64,000 bases of DNA from Cyanobium sp. Aljojuca 7A6. GTDB lineage: Bacteria; Cyanobacteriota; Cyanobacteriia; PCC-6307; Cyanobiaceae. The translations under genes and the position numbers were made by a program. The notes beneath the pieces are model-generated. The model was not told the origin of the DNA. It ran no database searches and was given only the letters and a program-made list of their open reading frames with translations. The DNA is taken from NCBI RefSeq assembly GCF_024346455.1, contig NZ_JAGQCY010000009.1, positions 62,001-126,000 of the forward strand, written 5' to 3'. This document shows positions 9,424 to 17,080 of this stretch, in pieces (the stretch's first letter is position 1; the number at the start of each line of letters is the position of its first letter).

Positions 9424-10416
9424 TCAGCTCCCCGCCAGACCCGCTTGCAGGATCCTTACGTTATGACGCTGCATCTCCAGCAGGTTGGGGGCAGGACCGT
9501 CCGGCAGGGAGAGGGAATCGACATGGAACACCCCCCCGAAGCGGGCCCCCGACTGCCGGGCCACCTGCTTCTGGGGCTCAGCGCTGACGGTGCTCTCGCA
9601 GAACACCGCCGGCACCTGGCGCTCCTTCACCAGGGCGATCAGGCGGGCCATGCGCTGGGGGGTGATCTGGGATTCGGCGTTCACCGGCCACAGATAGGCC
9701 TCGGTGAGGCCGTAGTCGCGGGCGAGGTAGGAGAAGGCCCCTTCACAGGTGGCGAGCACCCGCTGGCGGGGGGGGATCTGGCCCAGGGACACCTGCAGCT
9801 CCCTGTGGAGCGCGTCCAGCTGGGCGTTGTAGCGCTCGGCGTTGCGGCGGAAGGTCGCCTCGCCGGCGGGGTCGAGCCGGGTGAGGGCCAGGCGGATGTT
9901 TTCCACATAGACCTTCGCCAGCCGCGGGGACATCCAGGCATGGGGGTTGGGCTTGCCCTGGTGGGCGTCACTGGCGATCGGCAGGGGGGCGATCCCTTCG
10001 GTGAGGGTCACATGGGGCACATCCCGGAGGCTGGCGTAGAAGCGCTGGGCCCAGCGCTCCAGCCCGAAGCCGTTCTCCAGCACCATCTGGGCCCCCGAAG
10101 CCCGCTTCAGGTCGCTGGGGGTCGGCTCGTAGCCGTGAACCTCGTCGCCCAGGCGCGTGATCGATTCCACCCGTACCCGCTCGCCGGCCACCTGGCGGGT
10201 CATGTCCGCCAGGATCGTGAAGGTGGTGAGCACCAGGGGCCGCCCGTCCGGGGCCGTGCCTGCCTCCTTGGTTCCGGAGGGCGTTCCGTTCTCCGCCGGC
10301 CTGGGGTGACAGCCGCTGGCCAGCAGCGGCACGACAAGGGCGGCGCCCAGCAGAATTCTCCTCAGACGTTCGCGGAGGCCGCTTGGGTCCTGGGCATTCG
10401 TGCGGAGCAGAGGCAT
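9424..10416 (-). CDS. mntC: Manganese-binding lipoprotein of ABC importer
   Basis: Periplasmic solute-binding lipoprotein of 330 residues (cluster 9, MntC/PsaA type). The N terminus has a basic region, a hydrophobic stretch (21-32) and lipobox LASGC with Cys36. Predicted metal ligands are His94 (HGYEPTPSD), His159 (NPHAWMSP), Glu225 (CEGAFSYL) and Asp300 (HVDSLS). Glu at the third position, where zinc-specific ZnuA has His, supports Mn (or Fe) rather than Zn. Cys224 and Cys273 match the cysteine pair forming a disulfide in Synechocystis MntC. It is the first gene of mntC-mntA-mntB-DUF4336 and follows the psbA terminator by about 80 bases, a space that must hold its promoter. Confidence 0.9.
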   Translation of the reverse strand: MPLLRTNAQDPSGLRERLRRILLGAALVVPLLASGCHPRPAENGTPSGTKEAGTAPDGRPLVLTTFTILADMTRQVAGERVRVESITRLGDEVHGYEPTPSDLKRASGAQMVLENGFGLERWAQRFYASLRDVPHVTLTEGIAPLPIASDAHQGKPNPHAWMSPRLAKVYVENIRLALTRLDPAGEATFRRNAERYNAQLDALHRELQVSLGQIPPRQRVLATCEGAFSYLARDYGLTEAYLWPVNAESQITPQRMARLIALVKERQVPAVFCESTVSAEPQKQVARQSGARFGGVFHVDSLSLPDGPAPNLLEMQRHNVRILQAGLAGS

Positions 10417-10493
10417 TCGGATGTGGGTCAGTGAGAAAGCTTGCTGTGAACATTTTGGCGGTTGTTACCCCCGATCGTTGGCCGGCCCAAGCC

Positions 10494-10521
10494 AAAGAAA
10501 AGCCCCCTCTGCAGAGGGGGC
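10494..10521 (-). terminator. Intrinsic terminator of psbA
   Basis: A perfect 20-base palindrome (core CCCCCTCTGCAGAGGGGG, 10502-10521) is followed on the minus strand by TTTTCTTT. It starts about 45 bases after the psbA stop and separates the heavily expressed psbA from the Mn importer operon. Confidence 0.85.
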
Positions 10522-10566
10522 CAAGGGATGGATCGCCTGGCCACGGGAGCCGGACCGATCCCTGGA

Positions 10567-11643
10567 TCAGCCGATCGCCGGGGCGCGCAGGGCGACGGGA
10601 ATCGACTGGGTCGCGGCCAGATCGAGCGGGAAGTTGTGCGCGTTGCGCTCGTGCATCACTTCCATGCCCAGACCGGCACGGTTGAGGATGTCGGCCCAGG
10701 TGTTGATCACCCGGCCCTGACCGTCGAGGATCGACTGGTTGAAGTTGAAGCCGTTCAGGTTGAAGGCCATCGTGCTCACGCCCAGGGCGGTGAACCAGAT
10801 GCCGACCACCGGCCAGGCCGCCAGGAAGAAGTGCAGGCTGCGGCTGTTGTTGAACGAGGCGTACTGGAAGATCAGGCGACCGAAGTAGCCGTGGGCAGCC
10901 ACGATGTTGTAGGTCTCCTCTTCCTGGCCGAACTTGTAGCCGTAGTTCTGCGACTCGCTCTCGGTGGTTTCACGCACCAGGGAGCTGGTGACGAGCGAAC
11001 CGTGCATGGCGGAGAACAGGGAGCCACCGAACACACCCGCCACACCCAGCATGTGGAAGGGGTGCATCAGGATGTTGTGCTCAGCCTGGAACACCAGCAT
11101 GAAATTGAAGGTGCCGCTGATGCCGAGCGGCATGCCGTCGGAGAAGGACCCCTGGCCGAAGGGATAGATCAGGAACACCGCGAAGGCCGCCGAGAGGGGG
11201 GCGGAGTAGGCGACGCAGATCCAGGGGCGCATGCCCAGGCGGTAGGAGAGTTCCCACTGACGGCCCATGTAGGCCGAGATGCCGATCAGAAAGTGGAAAA
11301 CCACCAGCTGGTAGGGGCCACCGTTGTACAGCCACTCATCGAGGCTGGCGGCTTCCCAGATGGGGTAAAGGTGCAGACCGATGGCGTTGCTGGAAGGAAC
11401 AACGGCGCCGGAGATGATGTTGTTGCCTTGGATCAGGGAGCCGGCGACAGGCTCGCGGATGCCGTCGATGTCGACGGAGGGGGCCGCGATGAAGGCGACG
11501 ATGAAGCAGATGGCGGCAGCCAGCAGGCAGGGGATCATCAGCACACCGAACCAACCGACGTAGATGCGGTTGTTGGTGGAGGTGACCCAGCCACAGAAGC
11601 TTTCCCAGCTTCCGGAGCGGCCGCTGCGGAGGGCAGTGGTCAT
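10567..11643 (-). CDS. psbA: Photosystem II D1 protein, Gln130 (D1:1-type)
   Basis: Reaction-centre subunit carrying P680, pheophytin, QB and most ligands of the Mn4CaO5 cluster, in the thylakoid membrane. The 358-residue precursor has five membrane helices. Numbering is one lower than the standard. Tyr-Z partner His189 (standard 190) is in QAEHN, His197 (198) in HPFHM, Asp169 (170) in SFSDG, and the C-terminal ligands lie in [17 protein letters not shown]. CtpA should cleave after Ala343, removing a 15-residue tail. Standard residue 130 is Gln (GRQWELS), typical of the low-light or standard D1:1 form rather than Glu130 D1:2. The ATG has no evident Shine-Dalgarno, as is common for psbA. Other psbA copies may exist elsewhere in the genome. 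Confidence 0.97.
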   Translation of the reverse strand: MTTALRSGRSGSWESFCGWVTSTNNRIYVGWFGVLMIPCLLAAAICFIVAFIAAPSVDIDGIREPVAGSLIQGNNIISGAVVPSSNAIGLHLYPIWEAASLDEWLYNGGPYQLVVFHFLIGISAYMGRQWELSYRLGMRPWICVAYSAPLSAAFAVFLIYPFGQGSFSDGMPLGISGTFNFMLVFQAEHNILMHPFHMLGVAGVFGGSLFSAMHGSLVTSSLVRETTESESQNYGYKFGQEEETYNIVAAHGYFGRLIFQYASFNNSRSLHFFLAAWPVVGIWFTALGVSTMAFNLNGFNFNQSILDGQGRVINTWADILNRAGLGMEVMHERNAHNFPLDLAATQSIPVALRAPAIG

Positions 11644-11672
11644 GGAAGTAAGACGGGTGTAAGAGGAGAGAT

Positions 11673-11689
11673 ACCTCCCCAAGGGAGGT
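11673..11689 (-). promoter_or_regulatory. Hairpin in the psbA 5' leader
   Basis: Perfect 7-bp inverted repeat with a 3-base loop (minus strand ACCTCCC-TTG-GGGAGGT). Its base is about 29 nt upstream of the psbA ATG. The 3' arm contains GGGAGG, a Shine-Dalgarno-like run too far upstream to serve that ATG directly. It may protect the mRNA 5' end or regulate translation; that is inference. Confidence 0.5.
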
Positions 11690-11725
11690 CGATTCACATT
11701 AAGTAACCCCTCCCTGGATCGGACC

Positions 11726-11768
11726 GGAGCGCAATGATCCTTCAGCCAATCGTGTTGGAGCGCAATGA
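11726..11768 (-). repeat. Paired 12-bp direct repeats upstream of psbA
   Basis: Two exact copies of GGAGCGCAATGA (plus-strand reading) at 11726-11737 and 11757-11768, 31 bp apart start to start, close to three helical turns. They lie 83-125 bp upstream of the psbA start in the non-coding gap before the DUF697 gene. The spacing suits a dimeric DNA-binding regulator on one face of the helix. No protein is identified. Confidence 0.55.
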
Positions 11769-11798
11769 AAAGTGATGAAGAGACTTCATGAATAATCG

Positions 11799-13193
11799 TT
11801 ATGAGCTGGCTGGCAGGGAGCCGGTCCCCGGAGAAGCCAGTTGCTGGCCGAGCCAGTCGCGTCCCTGCTGCAGAAACCCGGGCCAGTCGAGCTTCTCCGC
11901 CTCGGCCGCCCGCGCCACCAGCAGCGGCGCCTCCCGCTTGATCCGCTCCAGGTCCGGCGCCTCGACGCCAGCCGAGAGGGCCAGCACATCGGCCATGGCA
12001 TGGCACACCACCCGGGTCAGATAGGCCGCGCTCAGGGCCTGGAGAGCCCCGCCCACCAGCCAGGTGGCGCCATGCAGGCGCACGGCCGCCACCAGGGCCT
12101 GGCTGCTCCACTCCACCACCCCCAGCAGCAGCGAGGCCTTGGCCAGTTCGACGGCGGCGGCCTTGAGCTGCTCCACGCTCCAGGGGCAATCCCAGAGCCG
12201 GGCCATCTCCTGGAGCATCAGACCGTTGGCCGCCGCCAGCACCACCAGATCCATCGAGGGAACGGGGGCGGCAAACACCCCCGCCGCCACGGCCCATTGG
12301 GTGCGTTGCTGCAGCTGCACGAGTCGCTGCCGGCGCAGGAGCTCCAGCTCCGCTTGCCAGTGGCGGTGGAGATCTTCGCAGCGCCGCAACGGTGTGGCCC
12401 GGCGCAGGGCGGCACCTTCGCTGCCGAGCCAGCGGGCCAGGGGCTGCAGGCTGGCCGTCAGGGCGTCGGGACGGCCGTCCCAGCTCAGCACCCGCTCGGG
12501 GGCGGTGGCGGGCCACTGGGACACCAGTTCGGCCACCAGAGCCTGCGGGTCGCAGGGAGCCTCCGGTTGGACCAGCAGCCAGACGGGCTGACCCTTCGGC
12601 ACCGCTTCCAGCCAGCGCAGATCGGCGGCCCGAAGGGGGGTCACCAGGTGGAACAGCACCACGTCAGCGGCGGCGAGGCCGTCCGGCCAGCGGCGCTCCC
12701 GGCTCACCGCCGGCAGGGCTTCGCCCCAGCGCAGGCTCAGGGCCAGACGGCCGCGCAGGGACCGCTGCAACTGGGGTGCCCAGGCGGCGTCAGGGACCAC
12801 GGAGCCCACCAGGGCCAGATGCAAATCGGTTCGGGTGCCTTGTTCGCGCAGGGCGGTCAGGCCCTCGCGGCGTCGCGCCTGGGCCTGCCCGGGCTCGCCT
12901 TCCAGCCGTTCGAACTGCAAGAGGAGATCGTCGCAGCGCCGTAGCCAGGCCTCGAAGCTGCTGGGCAGCCGCGGCGTTGCCAGCCGGGTGGGCCGCCGGC
13001 CCAACCACCACCAGCCCGCCGCGATCCCCGCCAGCCCCATCAGGCCCCATCCTTCTCCGGGCAGTGACCGCAGGATGAACTCGCCCCCCAGCACCCCTCC
13101 GGCGAGCATCAGAGCTTGCCTGCCCCAGCCGGCGGACAGCAGCGACGACAGCGACGAGGACAGTGCGGCTGGGGGCAGTGGGTCCTGGGGCAT
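11799..13193 (-). CDS. DUF697 membrane protein with pseudo-GTPase domain
   Basis: 464-residue protein. Two N-terminal hydrophobic segments (about 26-40 and 48-65) precede a central domain of about 120-270 with a GTPase-like rhythm: [30 protein letters not shown] and [10 protein letters not shown]. It lacks the P-loop GxxxxGK[ST] and NKxD motifs. The C-terminal third (about 310-440) is a DUF697/YcjF-like membrane domain rich in [19 protein letters not shown]-type helices. Related cyanobacterial proteins usually keep an active Era-like GTPase, so this copy probably does not hydrolyse GTP. The ATG at 13193 was chosen; a GTG lies slightly upstream. Confidence 0.7.
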   Translation of the reverse strand: MPQDPLPPAALSSSLSSLLSAGWGRQALMLAGGVLGGEFILRSLPGEGWGLMGLAGIAAGWWWLGRRPTRLATPRLPSSFEAWLRRCDDLLLQFERLEGEPGQAQARRREGLTALREQGTRTDLHLALVGSVVPDAAWAPQLQRSLRGRLALSLRWGEALPAVSRERRWPDGLAAADVVLFHLVTPLRAADLRWLEAVPKGQPVWLLVQPEAPCDPQALVAELVSQWPATAPERVLSWDGRPDALTASLQPLARWLGSEGAALRRATPLRRCEDLHRHWQAELELLRRQRLVQLQQRTQWAVAAGVFAAPVPSMDLVVLAAANGLMLQEMARLWDCPWSVEQLKAAAVELAKASLLLGVVEWSSQALVAAVRLHGATWLVGGALQALSAAYLTRVVCHAMADVLALSAGVEAPDLERIKREAPLLVARAAEAEKLDWPGFLQQGRDWLGQQLASPGTGSLPASS

Positions 13194-13304
13194 CACGGGT
13201 GGCTGCCGGCGGCGTTGCCTCTCTAGCTCAGAAGTGACGGGGCTCACACCCCCGACCCCCTCTCCCTTAAGCCAAGGCCCCTGCAGACCCCGGCAGGGCG
13301 CAGC

Positions 13305-13901
13305 ATGATGGCTGATGTCGTCCGGATCTGCTCCGTGCCGTCTTCCGATGACCGTGCCGGCCTGGCAGCAACGCTGGACGGCCTGTTTCTTCTGGACGAC
13401 CAGATGGCGGAGCTGCGCCGCGCCCATGCTGAGCTGCGCCGCAGCGATCACTGGCACGGCGGCCTGCCGGTGCTGCTGCTGGAACGCTGCTGGCTGCGCC
13501 TGAGCCGTGTCTCGGTGGAGCATCTCGCCCAGCGGCTGCCCCCGGATTGCAGTCAGGAGGCCCCCGAGCTCTGCCGGTACCGGGAGCTGGTGGCGGCCGG
13601 TCGCTCGCCGTGGGAAGCCGAGCGGCTCTGCTGGGAGGACTTCGGCGCGGAGGCCTGCCGGGAAGCCCTGCGCAAATTCTGGGCCGCCCAGGAACGGGGA
13701 ACCCAGGGCTGGACCCTGGAGACCTATCTCGACCTTCTCCAGCAATACCGCCTGCGCTTCGCCCAGGAGGGCCCCCGGCCCGTGCCTTTGCTGGTGCTGG
13801 CCCGGCGGGAGGGCACGGCGCGCCTCGGCAGGCATCGGCTGCTGTGGCTGGTGCCCGAAGCGGCCGGCGGCCGGCCGTCGATGCGCGACACTTGCCCCTG
13901 A
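13305..13901 (+). CDS. Conserved-looking hypothetical protein
   Basis: Not assigned to a known family. The 198-residue soluble protein is rich in Leu, Arg and Trp, with a helical centre around WEAERLCWEDFGAEACREAL (about 107-126) and a stretch WTLETYLDLLQQYR (about 142-155). There is no signal peptide or membrane segment. Two adjacent ATG codons (13305 and 13308) can serve as start. It is followed after 15 bases by the gene at 13917 and then trpS, all on the plus strand, suggesting co-transcription. It reads divergently from the DUF697 gene across 111 bases. Confidence 0.65.
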   Translation: MMADVVRICSVPSSDDRAGLAATLDGLFLLDDQMAELRRAHAELRRSDHWHGGLPVLLLERCWLRLSRVSVEHLAQRLPPDCSQEAPELCRYRELVAAGRSPWEAERLCWEDFGAEACREALRKFWAAQERGTQGWTLETYLDLLQQYRLRFAQEGPRPVPLLVLARREGTARLGRHRLLWLVPEAAGGRPSMRDTCP

Positions 13902-13916
13902 TTGCAGGCTGCGGCC

Positions 13917-14468
13917 ATGGGCGACGACACCAACACCCCTCTTCCCGTGGGCTCCGGCCGTGGGGACTCCCCCGAGCGGGGCGGCCGTTCGGGGCCGAAC
14001 CGGGAGCCGGGTGGCTTCCGCATCCGTCTGAGCGACAACGAGCTGCAGGCGGCCCGCGCCCTGCAGGACGCCTTTGGCCTGCGCTCCACCGTGGCGGTGC
14101 TGGGCTTTGCCCTGCGCACCCTTGCCGACCAGCTGGAGAAGGGGCAGCTCGAGGCCCTGGTCGCCGAGAGCCGGGCCCAGGCGGGCTCCCGCGCTCCGGC
14201 CCCCCGTGGGGGTGGTGAGCCCCGCCGCGTCATCGGCGGTGACGGCCAACCCCGCTCCGGCGGCCGAGGCGGCCAGGGTGGTGCCCGGATTGATCCCTTT
14301 GCCCGGCCCAGCAAGCCGGTGGTTCCGGTCGAGGTGAGTGAACCCGAAGCCCCTGCCGAAGAGGAGGCCCCGGATTCCGCCAGTGAGGCCCCGGACGCCG
14401 TCTCCGATCCTGGTGAAGCCCCCGTAGCCGCTTCCGAACCCGAGGTCGACGCCACTCCGGACGCGTGA
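13917..14468 (+). CDS. Hypothetical protein with ribbon-helix-helix-like core and disordered tails
   Basis: 183 residues. After a Gly/Pro-rich start, residues about 33-80 (GFRIRLSDNELQAARALQ, then a helix ending ALRTLADQLEKGQ) have the strand-helix-helix pattern of a ribbon-helix-helix DNA-binding fold. The remainder is Gly/Arg-rich and then an acidic Pro/Ala/Glu tail, probably disordered. The ATG at 13917 was chosen; a TTG at 13902 sits directly after the upstream stop. It overlaps trpS by four bases (GTGA), so expression is coupled. DNA binding is inference from pattern only. Confidence 0.6.
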   Translation: MGDDTNTPLPVGSGRGDSPERGGRSGPNREPGGFRIRLSDNELQAARALQDAFGLRSTVAVLGFALRTLADQLEKGQLEALVAESRAQAGSRAPAPRGGGEPRRVIGGDGQPRSGGRGGQGGARIDPFARPSKPVVPVEVSEPEAPAEEEAPDSASEAPDAVSDPGEAPVAASEPEVDATPDA

Positions 14469-15502
14469 GCCAGCCCAGCACTGCGCCGGCACGGCCCCGG
14501 GTGCTCTCCGGTGTGCAACCCACCGGTGCTCTGCATCTGGGCAACTGGCTCGGGGCCATCCGCAATTGGGTGGATCTGCAGGACAGTCACGAGACCTTCT
14601 TCTGTGTGGTCGACCTGCACGCGATCACGGTGCCCCACGATCCGAAGCGCCTGGCCGAGGACACCCTCACCACCGCCGCCCTCTACCTGGCCTGCGGCAT
14701 CGACCCGCAACGGGCCACCGTGTTCGCCCAGAGCCAGGTGAGCGCCCACAGCGAGCTCTGCTGGCTGCTCAACTGCGTCACGCCGCTCAATTGGCTGGAA
14801 CGGATGATCCAGTTCAAGGAGAAGGCGCTCAAGCAGGGCGACAACGTCTCTGTCGGCCTGCTGGATTACCCGGTGCTGATGGCCGCCGACATCCTTCTCT
14901 ATGACGCCGACCTGGTGCCGGTGGGGGAAGACCAGAAGCAGCACCTCGAGCTGGCTCGCGACATCGCCCAGCAGCGCATCAACGCCCGCTATGCGCCGGA
15001 TCCGGAGCAGCCGATCCTCAAGGTGCCCGAGCCCCTCATCCTGAAGGAGGGGGCGCGGGTGATGAGCCTCACAGACGGCAGCGCCAAGATGAGCAAGAGC
15101 GATCCCAACGAGGGCTCCCGCATCACCCTGCTGGACCCCCCCGAGCTCATCACCCGCAAGATCAAGCGGGCCAAGACCGATCCGGTCATGGGCCTGGAGT
15201 TCGGCAATCCGGAGCGCCCGGAGGCCGACAACCTGCTCGGGCTCTATGCCCTGGTGTCCGGCGTCGGCCGTGAGCGGGCGGCGGCGGAGTGCGCCTCAAT
15301 GGGCTGGGGTGGCTTCAAGCCTCTGCTGACGGAAGCCACGGTGGAAGCCTTGCGGCCCGTGCAGCAGCGCTACGTCGAGCTGCGCAGCGATCCCGCCACC
15401 CTCGAGGCGGTTCTTCGGGACGGGAAAGAGCGGGCTGCGGCCGTGGCCAGCGCGACACTGCAGCGGGTGCGCAGCGCCCTGGGATTTCTGGCTTCGAATT
15501 GA
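14465..15502 (+). CDS. trpS: Tryptophan--tRNA ligase
   Basis: Class I aminoacyl-tRNA synthetase that charges tRNA-Trp, 345 residues (normal for bacteria). The HIGH-type motif TGALHLGN is at 20-27 and the KMSKS motif is in AKMSKSDPN near residue 200. Other TrpRS signatures are VVDLHAITVPHDP and VPVGEDQKQHLELARD. The GTG start overlaps the upstream gene by four bases. Complete and apparently functional. Confidence 0.96.
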   Translation: MSQPSTAPARPRVLSGVQPTGALHLGNWLGAIRNWVDLQDSHETFFCVVDLHAITVPHDPKRLAEDTLTTAALYLACGIDPQRATVFAQSQVSAHSELCWLLNCVTPLNWLERMIQFKEKALKQGDNVSVGLLDYPVLMAADILLYDADLVPVGEDQKQHLELARDIAQQRINARYAPDPEQPILKVPEPLILKEGARVMSLTDGSAKMSKSDPNEGSRITLLDPPELITRKIKRAKTDPVMGLEFGNPERPEADNLLGLYALVSGVGRERAAAECASMGWGGFKPLLTEATVEALRPVQQRYVELRSDPATLEAVLRDGKERAAAVASATLQRVRSALGFLASN

Positions 15503-15800
15503 AGCGAATTGATTCCCTGGTGGCAAGGTGCCGCCGGAAAGCGTGAATCAATCGTTATGTATTCATCACGACAACTGATGGTTCGCCCTGGGTGTAGGGC
15601 ATCTTGTGGGATGTCTGGCCGCCTCTGGCTGGCACCTGAGGACTGCCGCCCATCCCCCGCTCCTGACTGAAGTTTTCCTGAGTGCCGGTCCCGCTGATCG
15701 GTGTTGCAAGCACGTCAGAACCCGTTCTGTCCAGTACGGGCGCAGGGGTCTCGCCTTCGGGGGCTGTCCCTGAGCAGGGTCAGGGTCCCCTGACGACCGC
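15503..15800. other. Non-coding gap upstream of the lysozyme gene
   Basis: Almost 300 bases with no convincing gene. The first part (about 15505-15580) is AT-rich relative to its surroundings and could hold a promoter. The last part (15768-15793) contains mutually exclusive hairpins listed separately. A 64-codon frame at 15682-15876 looks like chance coding. Confidence 0.6.
15768..15793 (+). promoter_or_regulatory. Competing hairpins just upstream of the lysozyme start
   Basis: Three short complementary blocks: CCCTGA (15768-15773), TCAGGG (15780-15785) and CCCTGA (15788-15793). The middle block can pair with either neighbour but not both, the arrangement of a two-state RNA switch. The last block ends 7 bases before the TTG at 15801. 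No ligand or mechanism is evident. Confidence 0.35.
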
Positions 15801-16469
15801 TTGCCCTTGCGACGACCCTTCCTGCCTCCGCCGCCGCCGCATCAGCATGGCCCGCTGGCTTTGGTGTTGTTGCTGATGCTGCCGATGCTGCAACGACCGG
15901 TCGCGCCAGTCCCCCAACCAGTGGCCCCGGCAGCGGCCCAATCAGCGGCCAGGCCCATCGCCCAGCCGGCGCTGGCGGCGGCCACCGGCCCCTATGGGGT
16001 CACCCCCGAGCGACGCGCCCTGCTCAACACCATCCGCTTCGCCGAAGGCACCTGGATCGGTGGCAGCCAGGAGGGCTATCGGGTGCTCTACGGCGGTGAT
16101 CGCTTCGGCGATCTCAGCCGTCATCCGGACATCGTCGTGCGGCGCCGCTATGCCAGCGCTGCCGCCGGTGCTTATCAATTTCTTCCCACCACCTGGGACC
16201 AGGCCGCCGAGGAGCTCCAGCTCAGGGATTTCCGTCCCGCCAGCCAGGATCAGGCGGCCTTGCACCTGGTGCAGGAACGGGGGGCGCTGCAAAGCTTCGA
16301 TCGCCATGGCCTCACGGCCGAGGTGTTGGCCCGGTTGGCGCCGGAATGGGCCTCCCTGCCGACCCTCGAGGGCGTCAGCCATTACGGCCAGCCGGTGAAA
16401 GACCGCCGTGAGCTGCAGAAGTTTTACCAGCGGGAGCTGGAACGGCTGCGCCGTCTCACCAGCGCCTGA
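15801..16469 (+). CDS. Lambda-endolysin-type lysozyme (glycoside hydrolase 104-like)
   Basis: 222-residue predicted exported peptidoglycan lytic enzyme. A Pro-rich start and a hydrophobic segment (LALVLLLMLPML, about 19-30) form a signal or anchor, followed by a Pro/Ala/Gln linker. The catalytic domain begins near residue 66. It contains LLNTIRFAEGTW with the probable catalytic Glu, GYRVLYGG, SAAGAYQFLPTTWDQAA and DFRPASQDQAALHLV, the pattern of phage lambda R and bacterial relatives. No phage genes surround it, so it is probably a domesticated or cellular wall enzyme. The TTG start is the only early in-frame option after the stop at 15771 and is uncertain. Confidence 0.8.
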   Translation: MPLRRPFLPPPPPHQHGPLALVLLLMLPMLQRPVAPVPQPVAPAAAQSAARPIAQPALAAATGPYGVTPERRALLNTIRFAEGTWIGGSQEGYRVLYGGDRFGDLSRHPDIVVRRRYASAAAGAYQFLPTTWDQAAEELQLRDFRPASQDQAALHLVQERGALQSFDRHGLTAEVLARLAPEWASLPTLEGVSHYGQPVKDRRELQKFYQRELERLRRLTSA

Positions 16470-16475
16470 GCCGGT

Positions 16476-17009
16476 TCAGGGCTCCCGGTACACCACGCGG
16501 CCCCGTTCGTCATTGCCCACATCGAGCAGATGGTTGAGCAGCAGCCGCTCGACCTCAGCGCTGACCACGCTGCTGTTGGCCTGGGCGGGTAGCTGGAGCT
16601 CCAGCAGCGCGTCGTTGAGGGTGAAGCCAGCCTTGCCGGCCCGACGGGCGAGTTGCAGCAACTGCCGTTCGATCGGCGGGTAAGACGCCGTGTCGCTCTC
16701 CGCCAGGGCCTCCTCCAGCAGCAGGGACTGGTTGGCCTGCCGCACCATGTCGGGCACCAGCACCAGGTCCAGCAGCTGGCCGATGCCGCAGAGCCCGAAG
16801 GTGAGCAGCCAGAGCGTGCCGCTCAGGGGTTTGCGGTTGTAGAAGCGCTGCAGCCCGCACAGCCCCACCAGGCAGGTGCACCACAACAGATAGCTGAGCG
16901 CCACGCTGCGCCTCTCGGACGCAGGGTTGAGCGCCAACCCCGCGGGACGGCTGGGGAGTGGCCGCTGTTGTGGGCTCTGGACGGGTCCTGGCGTGGGTCG
17001 GGCAGCCAT
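16476..17009 (-). CDS. TM2 domain-containing membrane protein
   Basis: 177 residues. A Pro-rich N terminus is followed by a TM2 hairpin at about 35-85, with two membrane helices. It contains SYLLWCTCLVGLCGLQRFYN, then LSGTLWLLTFGLCGIGQLLDL, giving the family's GxxxFY-type and GxxxxLD-type hallmarks. The C-terminal soluble part is helical (SYPPIERQLLQLARRAGKAG). Function in cyanobacteria is unknown. The ATG at 17009 (MAARPTPGP) was chosen because upstream sequence belongs to the thrS promoter side. It converges on the lysozyme gene with a 6-base gap. Confidence 0.78.
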   Translation of the reverse strand: MAARPTPGPVQSPQQRPLPSRPAGLALNPASERRSVALSYLLWCTCLVGLCGLQRFYNRKPLSGTLWLLTFGLCGIGQLLDLVLVPDMVRQANQSLLLEEALAESDTASYPPIERQLLQLARRAGKAGFTLNDALLELQLPAQANSSVVSAEVERLLLNHLLDVGNDERGRVVYREP

Positions 17010-17080
17010 CAGGGTGCTCAGCACCCCCAACTTAGGGCCGCTGCCGGGCCTGGATACCATGCCTCTAACAGGTGCCCTCC

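Noticed and set aside
13194-13304. Possible small RNA between the DUF697 gene and the 13305 gene
   Set aside because: Only C-rich sequence with no stable hairpin plus T-run was seen; it is more likely a divergent promoter region.
15682-15876. A 64-codon frame upstream of the lysozyme gene
   Set aside because: It overlaps the lysozyme start in another frame, and its end (RWLWCCC) reads like an out-of-frame version of the signal segment. No conserved features.
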